A stretch of 57,874 nucleotides of DNA from Gryganskiella cystojenkinii (taxonomy: Eukaryota; Mortierellomycota; Mortierellomycetes; Mortierellales; Mortierellaceae). Position 1 is the stretch's first letter; every line of letters begins with the position of its first letter. Position numbers and translations under genes: made by a program. The stretch is from the NCBI GenBank assembly GCA_015852425.1, contig JAAAIG010000142.1, positions 1 through 57,874 of the forward strand. The letters run 5' to 3'. The notes below the pieces were generated by a model that was not told the DNA's origin, ran no database searches, and saw only the letters and a list, made by a program, of their open reading frames with translations. Of the stretch, positions 31,105 through 41,958 are shown piece after piece.

Positions 31105-34100
31105 ATGGAAAAGATCCTTCAATTGAGCAAGAAGAGGTCTTCTTCGTCATCAACAAAACGTTCCTCTCCACCCATCTCCTTTACAATCCCTTCTCACTGT
31201 TCGACTACAAACTTTGATCCTTCATCAGCGCCAATAGCAGTAGCAGGCTCTTTTGTCCTCTATCCCTCCTCACCTCCAGGAGGCTATCAGTCGCCTCGCA
31301 GGCACTCGCCACCCACTCCTCCCAAGACAACTTACTTCTGTCCACCTCAACCTCAATTGCAACCCAACTCTCCCTTATCCGAGCCAATTGATCTTCAATT
31401 CCCTCCTCCTCCTCCTCGTCGTCTCGCTTCCTCCTCTTCTATCACTTCTGCTTCTACTGTACTTTATACCCATGCCGACAGTCCAACTGAAGGCTACCCG
31501 ACCAACAACAACAACAGCAGCAGTAGCAACGACACCACAAACCGCCACAGCTCTATCAAAAGCAAGAAGAATCGAACTTCCTCTACCAACAACTCTGTTG
31601 TAGACAATTACCCTCGTCCTGTCATCTCTACCACCCTTTCCTCCTTTTCCTTCAAATCTCTTTCGTCCCCCAGTCGAAAACAATCCGGGAACCGTTCACC
31701 ATCCTCTCCAACCGCCAAGTCAAACGTGATCACAACCTTCACGTCTGACCATCAACGAGCGTCCGTCTCCATGGATCGCTCCAACTCCCACAGTCGCCAT
31801 CAAAGCCTTCATGATAACAACAACAATGATACACAATCTGTTAGATCCTACAAGACTTCGACCTCTGGCACTGTTAGTGAATCCGGTCGGACTGAAGCCA
31901 TGTCCCTAGCACGACCACGAACCGATCAGGAGATAGAAGATCGATTCGTTGATTTCATGGTAAGGAAGAGGATCATGCGCAAAGGGACGCCGATTGTTGA
32001 TCTTATCGAATTCAGGGAACAAGCCCACGAAAAGAAAAAACAGTGGGCTCACAACCCCTGCATCATCCCTTGTTCTCCACACGCTCTGTTCTTTTTTTTT
32101 TAAAAAATCGATTTCGTATCTGGTTCAAACTGACACCGTCGAATGTCTTGGACGGCCCTGAATTTTTCTAATATCTTAGAACAATATGGGTATGCACGAA
32201 CCAGAACAACGCAAGGCCATGATCGGACTCTCTGTTGACAACAAATGGAAACTCATCTTTCAACACGAATCGCAAGAGCAGACAAAGGTAAAGAAGCAAT
32301 ACTAAAAAAGTTGAACAACAGCGAAACAAAAGATACTTTCATTTCCCCTTTTGTCGTATTGTGGACTGTTCCAGTGAAACGATCCTTCTGTTCCCATGAA
32401 CCCTACAACAAAAAAAAAAAAAAAAAAAACCACTCTTGTGTGTGCATGTGTGTGCGTGTGTGTATGTGATATGTGATATGTGTTATGTGTTTTTTTGGCG
32501 TACACAAAAAAGTCAGAATCAACGCTCAAAAGTACTTTTTTTGGAATCTTATTCTTTTCTGGTTTCTACAATCACATAGGCGAGGAAAAGGGAGGAAGGA
32601 TTTGTGGACAAGACTTCTCCGGAGTACTTTGTGCGCAAGATGCAGACAGATGGAGATCTCAGGAACATGGATCCCAAAGTCCTCGTGGCCCTATACGTCT
32701 CACTTAAGTCGCAGCCGATCTCGTACGTACCTTGGCTATGCCATTGCGTTTTGTTGTATTTGTTGGCCTGAACCCCTCACCTTCCTTCACAGCATGAATC
32801 AACCAACAAATATACACATGGACACAAACACGTCCGGACAGAGACTAACAAAAAAAACACTTTCTTGTCTCTGCCAGATGGGTGCGGAGCTTCATTGAGA
32901 GTCGAGGACAATTGATTCTCTGTAACGCACTAACCAGTCTCAACCACCGTCCATCAAGGTAAAGCTTAGCACTTGTCCATTGTACCCAAACCCCCCTAAT
33001 GACTATTGAAGGTCGGCATTTGAGTTGACACGCACGGTTTTCTGCCTTTGTTGTCTATCGTATCTAGACAAAACCCTGATCTGGCCATGGAGCACGAGAT
33101 TGTAAAATGTTTAAAGACTCTTCTCAACAACCGATGGGGTGCACAGGAGGCGATTCAACATGGTGAATGTATCTCATCGCTCTGTTTCTCAATCACTTCG
33201 CCTCAGCTCCAGACTCGAAAGCTGGTGGTTGAGGTACTGACTTTTCTTTGCTACTGCGAGGTCCCCAGTGGCCACAAGTTGGTCATGGAGGGTCTGGATC
33301 AGGTGATGGAGTACTGGAAGGAGAGTGCACGCTTTGATGCTTGGATGCGAATCCTCGAGAACACGATCGATGGACGTGGTCGCTTTGGAACCATCGTCGG
33401 TATGAGCGAGGACCTGAAGAAGGCCGGCACACAGGACAGTCAGTTGATCGAATATGTGGTATGCTACGAGTCGTTGATACGCTCTTTGTTTGACGACGAC
33501 TGGAACCGAAAAAGTCCATATACTCACTACAGCAAATATCTATCTAGTTGTCCAACGTCGTGTTTGTCAATGCCCTGCTTCAAGTCGTGGATGATATCGA
33601 ATTGCGGGTGCACCTTCGTAGTCAACTCGCCACCAGTGGACTAACTCGAATCATCTCAGTATGTACTCATTTGCATTGGCGATGTTTTTCTTTTGTTGCT
33701 TGAGCTTAAAGTTCTCCTCTGACACCACTCTCTTTTGTGATACCGACAGAAAATGCGATCCCTCAACCACGATTTGATCGATAGACAGTTGAATATCTAT
33801 GAGGATGAGGCGGAAAACGACTACGAGGACATGATCGAGTTCTACAACCACAAGATCCTGCACGATATGTCAGACCCTTACGATGTCTTTCACGCGTTGC
33901 TGCGATCAGTCGAGAGTAGTCGAGCCTACGATTTCTTCCTTTCGCTCTTGCAGCACATGTTGTTGATCCGTGAAGAGGGAGATCTGAGGTAAGGGAAACA
34001 AAAAATTATCGATCATGGTCAGGAATGGACTAAGTGCTAGGTCTGAAACTTTTTCTCGACCTTTCTTTCATTTTTCATTTTTTTTTGTGGTATCGTTGCT

Positions 34101-37100
34101 CCTATGCATAGAATCCGATACTTTCAACTCATGGATGCGATCGTCACGCAAGTGGTTCTGGACCGTAGAGGCATCACGGACGATTTTGACCAAAAGCTCG
34201 GTATCTCTGTAAACCAACTTGTCAGTAAACTCGTTGATCAGGATCGTCTCCAACTTGCTCTCGAGGATGCAAAGCAGGCCAGACACGAGCTAGAGATCGT
34301 CACTCGCCATAAGAACGAACTCGAGGTGGAGGTTGGACAAAAGGATGGTAACGTATTTTTATTTTTTATTTTTTATTTTTATGACTGAACACGACAATTC
34401 ATGGAACACGGCAGTGTGTGTGCGCAATGGGTACTCAAGAAACGGTAGCCTCTTCCTTCATAAATCAAAATAGAGGGCATGGTCTCGCAACTCAAGGCCA
34501 ACGTCTTTTCTCTCGAGGATTTACTCCGACTCTCTCGCCACACTATCCAAACCCTTCAGACTAAGCTTAGCGATATCGAGACACAAACTGCAAACAAGTT
34601 GGCTATCCAGGATGCACAACTGAAGCACCTGTTGAAGTCTCTCAGTGATGCCAACACTCTGATGGCGGAGGCCGGTATGACCACAGGTGTTTCTATCGGA
34701 GCAGGTGGTCGCAATAACGATGCTTACCCTATGATGGACAAGGACAGGATCCGGCGCCTGATTGAACAAACAAAGTTGGAAGGCGCGATCCTTCAAGAAC
34801 GCTACGGCAATCATTTGCCACGTACGCTCGCCGCACCCGACCCGGCACTGGCCAAAGATCTTGAAAAGTTGAACGGATACCAGTACACGGGTCCTGCCAA
34901 TATCCCCCTAGAGTTGCTCGCTGCTATCACGGCGCGTAATGGCCAGGCCAATGGACGGGGAGGAGGTAATGGTCTCTTGGCAATAATGGTGATAATATTT
35001 CTGGTTTTAAACGAAAACTAACTGCAGTCCATCTTCATTTTCCTCCTCTAGTCAAAGGTATCGAAAACGGCAGTGCCAACGATATTCAGCATGGAGGTAT
35101 GGCCATGGGCGCACCTGGTACAGGAGGCCCACCACCTCCGCCCCCGCCNNNNNNNNNNAGCAATGGGTGGTATCCCGCCGCCCCCTCCACCACCCCCTGT
35201 TGCTGGTGGTGGACTGGGCGGTTTGCTCAGCAACATGATTAAGGGCGGTAAAGGTCCTGGCAGTAACGGCAATGATTCTGATTCCGAAGAGCCACCTGCA
35301 GGAAGTATGTCTGCAATGCTGGCTGCGAAAAAGAAGGCGCTTGGGGGTGATTCAACGAGTCCAACGTCATCTTCGGGACCAGCTCCTCCAAAGGTTGGTG
35401 GTCCTCCCCCACCACCGCCACCACCACCTCCAGGTAGAGCCGGAGGTCCGCCCCCACCACCTCCTCCACCACCAGGCGGCAAAGGAGGACCGCCACCTCC
35501 ACCGGGTGCTCCTCCAGCTCCAGGCATGATGATGAGCGTCAACAAGAAGAAGGACGGGGCTACAGCCGCAGTCAAGCTCAAGACCTTGCAGTGGGACAAG
35601 CTCAATTACATGGCTGTTGGAAACACTGTATGGGGATCTGGAGGTGTGGACGAGAGTGCGCTCCAGAAGGCTTTGGGCGAGAATGGTGTCTTTGGAAGCA
35701 TGGAACAACTCTTTGTAGCCAAGGTGACAGAATACAAAGGTAAAATTGCCCTAAATTTCTTATTTTATTGTTTCGAAAGCGTCGTGAACGGTGGAAGAAG
35801 TTCCTAACCAAAGTCCTTTTCTATTTATTGAAAATTATAGAACCGAAGGCGTCAAAGAAATCGCAAGAGATCTTGATTCTGGAGCAACGTCGTGCTCATC
35901 AGATCAGTCTTATGCTCGGAGGTATCAAGAGCACTTACCCTCAGATCCGACAGGCCATCCTTCGTATGGACGACAGCTTTATGACCCTTGTTCAACTAAA
36001 CAACCTGCTCAAGTTTGTGCCCGACGCAGAAGAGGTATAGCAACCTTCGGATTTTTTTTTGCATATTCAATTCGCGCCCTTATAACTCATCATGTTGTTG
36101 ACTAACCGTAATGCAAACGCAAATCACCTCTGAATCCTAGACCGGAAAGCTGTTGGAGTACAAGGATGCATCAGCGGATGTCAAGTTGATGTTGGGCAGA
36201 CCCGAAGCCTTTTTAGTCGAGATGTTGAAGATCGAGCGGTATCAGCAACGCCTCGAGGCTCTCAAGTTCAAGGTTATGTTCCAATCCTTGTTGGATGGCG
36301 TGAACGAGGTACACGCGTTACTTGTATTTGCATATTTTGATCCGCGTTTCTATTCGATGATGGGAGGTTAATCGTGGTGTATTTCTTTGCACGCAATAGT
36401 CTATTGCAGCAGTGACGGACGCTTCCATGGGATTGAAGAATGCCAAGCACTTCAAGGAGTTGCTTAACCTGATTTTAATGCTCGGAAATTACATGAACGG
36501 TGCCAGTCATAACGGAGGTGCCTTTGGTTTCAAGATTGCCAGTATCAACAAGGTAAAAAAGCAAAGCAAGTTTTCCAGTTCTCCAGTTTTCGAAATACAA
36601 ATCCCTCCGGTACATTTTGTACTCACCGTTCTCTTACTACATTTGGAAAATCGCTTTAGCTGGTCGACACCAAAGCCTCGAACGCTCCCAACATGACCTT
36701 GCTTCACTTCTTGAGCAATATCACAGAGTCGACGTTACCTCATGTTTTGGAATACCAGACCGAAATTGGCGCATGTGGCGGCGCTTGCAGAGGTAAATAC
36801 TTCATCCTAGCAGGAAAAAAAAAAATCGCCAGCTTTTCATTTTCTATTTTTATCGTATCCGCACAGCCGATAAACACTTCCTTACAACTAATTGTTTTCT
36901 CTTTCGCTACCTCACCGATGAATAGTTTCTCTTCCCGAGTTGCAGCTCGATTTCAACCACCTCAAGTCCAAGATCCGAGAGATCAAGACCGAGCTCAACA
37001 CACATTACGCAAACGGCCACAAGACCCATCCCGAGGATCGATTCCACGAGGTTATGCAGCCGTTTATTGAGGCTGCAGAACGATCTTTCCAACAGGCAGA

Positions 37101-37693
37101 ACGTGCCATGGTCGATATGGAGAGTCTTTACAAGGACTGTGTCAAGTTCTATGGTGAAGACTCGGCGGTGATGAAACCCGACGAGTTCTTTGGCATCTTC
37201 AAGACTTTCACAGCCTCGTTCGAGAAAGCCCGCGAGGATAATAAGAAACAAAAGGAGAAGGAGACCCAGAGAGAAAAGGCCAAAACCGCGGCCAAGGCTC
37301 GACAGGAACAGATGGCGGCCAAGAAGAACCGTATTCAAGTCCAAGGCAAAAGTATGTTTTTTTTTTTTTTATCTCTCCGCGCCTAGTTGGTAATCATAAT
37401 GCTACAGTTTCCGAATTTTGATGACTAACACTGTAGATCTTCAATCTTATCCGCTAGATTCCAACGATGCAGAGGGTGGCGGTGACGATAAGGGTATGAT
37501 GGACAGTCTGTTGGAGACGCTGCGGAATGGGGGTGATAATGAAGCCTCGAGGAGGGATCGGAGGCGCAATAAGGTTCGGGATATGAACCAGACCCCGGCC
37601 ATGGCCGCGGTCAAGGCTCAGGATTTGTTGACGTCCTTGAGGGAAGATGGCAGTAATGGCGGTGGTGCTCACATTGCGCTTTTACACGAGTAG
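31105..37693 (+). CDS. Diaphanous-related formin (GBD/FH3-FH1-FH2-DAD)
   Basis: Sixteen exons: 31105-31959, 32180-32287, 32580-32722, 32878-32958, 33068-33458, 33548-33658, 33750-33988, 34112-34347, 34474-34965, 35052-35739, 35841-36034, 36141-36308, 36400-36552, 36660-36792, 36926-37351, 37437-37693. About 1557 residues plus a gap. It nucleates unbranched actin cables under Rho GTPase control at growth sites. Order: Ser-rich head; GTPase-binding/FH3 armadillo region (from EIEDRFVDFM to LVSKLVDQD); coiled coil; FH1 polyproline (35110-35530); FH2 (TLQWDKLNY, LMLGGIKSTYPQIRQAIL, LILMLGNYMNG, FKIASINKLVDTK); C-terminal DAD (MMDSLLETLRNGG then RRDRRR), the autoinhibitory tail. Ten N at 35149-35158 interrupt FH1: the frames on the two sides differ, so the true missing length is a multiple of three, not ten. 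Confidence 0.95.
32410..32495. repeat. Poly-A run followed by a TG-rich microsatellite
   Basis: About 20 A then TGTGTG-rich sequence with TGTGATA variants, inside formin intron 2 (32288-32579). Simple sequence prone to slippage; no coding effect. Confidence 0.8.
35149..35158. other. Assembly gap (10 N) inside the formin FH1 region
   Basis: Ten undetermined bases sit in a proline-codon-rich, GC-rich stretch. Upstream coding frame and downstream frame are offset when ten bases are assumed; a length divisible by three restores them. This is a placeholder gap, not a real frameshift. Confidence 0.95.
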
Positions 37694-37991
37694 AAATAAT
37701 GCCCCTTCTTTTTGTAGATAAAATAGAAATGATAATACACCACATTTGCAATGAACAGGCACAAGTAACAAGAGTTCTTTTTAATACATAATGGGGTCGA
37801 TTTTTTTGATCGTAAACGAAGTGTGGTTCAGCGAAAAAGTAAAAATACAGGTTACAGCAAGATTTTTTTTTTAAAAAAAAATATGCAAAAGAAAGATGGA
37901 AGGAGGAGGAGAGAGAGGGATGGTATCATAAGCACAGATGAAAGTGGACGGATAATAAGAAGGGATGGCGAGCGGATCTTTTCGTCATTCA
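37694..37991. other. Convergent 3' spacer between the formin and the coiled-coil gene
   Basis: This 298-bp, A/T-rich spacer carries polyadenylation-like A-rich sequence for both genes (AAATAATG, AAAATAGAAATG around 37695-37735). No gene is supported. Confidence 0.4.
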
Positions 37992-40900
37992 CTACAATGC
38001 TCTTGGGGTGGAATTGGCAGAACTCTTCGCTGGTGACATTTTAGTCGTTGGTGTTGTGTCACCTCCAACAGAGGAACTGCCTCCGATACCACGACCTCTC
38101 CTCTCGTTCGCGAGAGACAACTCGAGGTCTTGAACCTGGGTCAGATAGGATTCGTTTCGATTCGTCAACATGATCATGGTCTGATCGTATTTGGACAGGA
38201 TCTCGTGTTGACTCTCGACAATTTCCTTTAGATGTTGAAGATCCGTCTCGAGCTGTTCAATCTTGGCAATATCCTCTTGCCGTTGATTCAATAGGGCCAG
38301 TAACGATCCCTTCTCTTCGGGTATCATGCCTTCGGCTAAAATCGCAAAATTATAGAAATAGGTGAGAAAGCGAATACTTGGAGCACCCTATTGGACCAAT
38401 ATCCCAAATGAAATAACCAGTCTGGACTTAACCCAACAAAAAAAAAAGAAAAAATCGTCGTATTTTGTTACCTTCTTGTTGACGGACAAGGTCCATATAT
38501 CCCTGCACAAGGATATTCTGCTCTTCGATATTCGCGATCAACTTTCGAAGTTCCCCTTCCAACTCCTCGACTTTGGCCTTGTACTCGTCCCTCTCCTCCT
38601 TTATCAGATCGACGTCGCTTTGCATCCCGATCATCATGTTGTGTTGAGTCAATTCGGCTTGCAACAGACTCGCTTTACATTCCTCGATGGTCTTACGCAT
38701 CTCTTGTTCATGTCGGACTTGTTGTTTAACCCTGTCGGCCTCGACCATTCTTTCCGTTACAGCCTTTTCGTCCATCAATCGATCAATCTTGGACTGAAAG
38801 ACCTTTTCGAATGTGTTGCGGGCCGCGTTCAATTGTTTCAATGCGTTATCACGACCTTCGATCTGTTGGTCCCTTTCAACCCGAATCTTTTCCAACGTCG
38901 CGATCTCTTTCTTGAGCGCTTCCTGTTCCATCTCAAGAGAATCCGCACGTGCTTGTTGTTCTTGAGCCTTGGTTCGTATCTCGGCTAGTTCTTTCGTCTT
39001 AACTTCGAGGGTGATCGTCCGTCGGTTCAGCTCACGTTCCAGTCGTTCGACCTTCTCCTCCAACAATTTCTTTGCATCTGTGGCCCGGTAGAGATCCTCG
39101 GTCAATTGCTTGTGAGTCTCAGCCATCTGTTCTCGAGCTGATCGCAGGTTCCTTGATTCGTCCTCGAGAGATTGGATCGTCTCGTCCATCGAGGCAACTG
39201 TGGCGAGAGCTCTTTGAATATCCTGTCGAGCCCTTTCTTCCTCCTCCAGAGTAGGGTACTGGCTGCTGCGGCCACCATTGAGAGACTGTTGTTGCTGTAG
39301 TTTGCGGTGCGCAACATTGAGTTCGTCGTATTTCTTTTGCAAGGCCTCGTAACTCTGTTGCTGATTCTTGTTGTCAGCCGCCAGAGCTTTGAGCTGTAGT
39401 CGGATCAGGCTGTCGTCATTCGTCTCATGACCCTTCGACTGTGGCTGGGGGGTCGAAGGGGTAGAGCTGTGTTGATTGCCGCGGGCGTTCGCCGAGATGG
39501 TACGTACAGCTGAGTCTTCGCTCTTGGATCCTTCCATGCTGGCTGTATCACGTTCTACCTTGATCTGCTCATTCGTCGCGGTCATGGTCTCCAGTTGTTG
39601 TTGCAACGACAACACTTGTCGCTTGTTCTCCTCTTCGGATTCCTCTTTTTGTTTCAGTAGCAACTTCTCGGTTCGCTGTAACATTCGATTCTCTTCGTTG
39701 ATTTGTTCAATAGTCTTTTGCATCTTGTCCAAGAGGGGATCTCTTTCCCGAGCAATCTCGGACTGGCGTAATTGTTGCTGAGACATCTCTGAGACCTTGA
39801 CTTCCATGGCAGCGAGCGTTTCCTTGAGGTACTCGGATTCACTCTGTCGTTCCTGAGCCAACGTCTCAGCGGCCTCGACTCGTTGTAACAATACCTGGGA
39901 GTCCTGTTTGGCTTTCCGGGTGACCTCACCCATTTCCTTCTCGGAGCGACCTAAGGAGACTTGGAGTTCGTTGATCTTGTTCTCTGAAATCGAGAGTTGT
40001 AATTCCCTGGCAGATATTTCCTCTTGAAGTTCCAACAGTCGTTTCAGATCCTCGGTTCGTTCCTTTTCAAGTCGTACCCGGTCTTCCCGTATCCGATCGC
40101 TCTCCTTTTGAGTCTCGGTGAGAGTCTCGTTCGTAGTCTTGAGTTCCTCGGTTAGTTTTTTGATAGCCGCGACATCCCTGGAGAGCGATTTATGTTTTGT
40201 GCCATCATAGGATTGTTGAAGGTTGTTCAATTTCTTGGTTGTGTCGAACAGGAGTTGACGTTGATCTGAATATTTGGTTTCAAGTTCCTTGTTCTTTTTC
40301 TTTTCTTCGTCCAGCGCCGTAATCTTTGCGTTTTGAGTTTGTTGCATAGTTCTTTTCCCCTTCTCGGACCGGGCCAGTTCCTTGGTGAGGTTTTCCGCCT
40401 TGAGCCTGAGTTCGTCTACACTGGTTTTGTGGGCGCTGAGTTGAGTTTGGAAATGTTTTACGATCGTCTGGCGCGCGGCCTCTTTGTTGTCGAGTTTTTC
40501 TTTGAGCGAGGTCACTTCTGCAATCAAAGCCGTGTTCTTGTCTTGGACTTGTTTGTAAGCAACCAACTCAGTTTCGTTTAGCTCTTTGGGAGGGTTTGTT
40601 GATGTTAATGGTGTTGTAGCCTTCAGTGTCGTTGTCTTTGCAGTCGATTCTTTGGGACTTCGTAGTGGCTTTCCGTCCTGGAGCTTTTCAATATTTTCCT
40701 TCAGCTGATAGTGTTCCCATTGAAAATAAAATAGAAAGGCAAGATGGTTAGTCCCGTTGGTTCTCATGTCATCATTGTCCTCCAGCTTCCCGACTCTTCC
40801 GGGCCTCTTCCCGATATAGCAAAAGAAATTGGGTACCTTGAGATTCGTAGCCTCTATTTCCTGATACTTCAATTCCTTGTTGTTCATTGACTCTACCACT

Positions 40901-41798
40901 GCCCGTAGCCGCCCCTCGAGACTTTTGTCGCCATCCTCGGATGACTTCACGAAATGCAACGAAGATTCCAAGAACCTGATAATGCCCTCGAATCGTTGAA
41001 ATTGGAGGACATTCTGGTAGTGTTCTTGTTCTGTGATGGTTCGAACTATTATCAAAAATGAAATAAAAAACGGTTTCAGCAAAATAACTGATCAAAACAT
41101 GTGGTGATTTAACGTCCACTCTTTGTTGATATATCCGTCCGTGTTCATTTTATTACCTGGTTGCCGACTATTTTCGACCATCTGTTGCAAATGTAGGATC
41201 TGTGCCTCGTAGCCAGCGAGTTTCTGTTCAAGATCGTGATTGTTCTATCGTGAGAAGGTCCGTAGGGGGGGGGGGGTTTAAAGAAAGAGCAGAACACAGG
41301 TGAGTTACTCCTGTTACTGAGTCCACGTTGAGACCGGTTTTCACAATATCACAGTGTTATGTCGGTCCAGGGATATTCGAGGTCGTCTCAAAGTCTTGCT
41401 ATAGTACCTGGTTCAGTCGCCGGTTGTCTTCCATCATCTGATCCGTCTATTGACACGCATGGAGCAGGAGAAGTTAACAATCAAAGCGGGTACAAACTCA
41501 GTAGGACAAACAAGGTGGGGCCAAGTCCGAGTTTGGTTTCGATTCTTGTGATGCCATTATTACCTTCCTCTCATTGTCGATGAGCCTTCGCTTGTATTCT
41601 TTGTATTTCACTCCTAATGGTTCGATTCATCAAAGGCGGTGTTCATTAACATTATAAGTCGAGCCGTTTCTTTTCCCCTAAAGCCCATCAACGCGTGGTA
41701 TGTTGTTGATTGCAAAAACTCGTATTGCATTTACTATATTGTGGATTGTCGTCATCCGTGCGGATACCGCTCCTGCTTCCGTCACTGGCGAAACTCAT
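37992..41798 (-). CDS. Large coiled-coil protein, unknown function
   Basis: Seven exons (41735-41798, 41564-41613, 41408-41446, 41157-41244, 40837-41045, 38472-40704, 37992-38335) give 1008 residues. The start MSFASDGSRSG is followed by a basic helix (YKEYKRRLIDNERK) encoded by three small exons of 39-88 nt. Almost everything from about residue 25 to 970 is heptad-rich coiled coil (for example LERELNRRTITLEVKTKELA, QLETDLQHLKEIVESQHEIL), ending in a short Ser/Thr/Pro tail. No globular domain, CAP-Gly, kinesin motor or GRIP motif was recognised. Proteins like this act as tethers or scaffolds at Golgi, spindle pole, septum or polarisome, but the sequence does not say which. It lies 160 bp downstream of Vac1/Pep7 on the same strand, too close for a long promoter. 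Confidence 0.82.
41265..41276. repeat. Poly-G/C run of 12
   Basis: Twelve consecutive G on the plus strand in an intron of the coiled-coil gene, a potential G-quadruplex-like and error-prone stretch. Its length may be uncertain in the assembly. Confidence 0.75.
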
Positions 41799-41958
41799 CC
41801 CGAGGTAGGATGTCTATATTGATGTTGAAATCCTGTCACTGATGGGTTGCACAGTCAGTCGAGTCTTTTGGAGTTTAGGACAGAGAGGTTTTCCATTCAT
41901 TCACACAAAAATAATGCTAAAGCTCTATGCGATACCCTTAATTCGGGGTTTTCATGAT

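Noticed and set aside
36740..36800. Frameshift in the FH2 end (LEYQTEIGACGGACR versus an alternative frame reading LAHVAALAE)
   Set aside because: The in-frame reading joins the next exon correctly at R-VSLPELQ and needs no indel, so the normal splice was kept.
41265..41276. G-quadruplex regulatory element
   Set aside because: A single run of 12 G in an intron without further G-tracts; more likely simple sequence.
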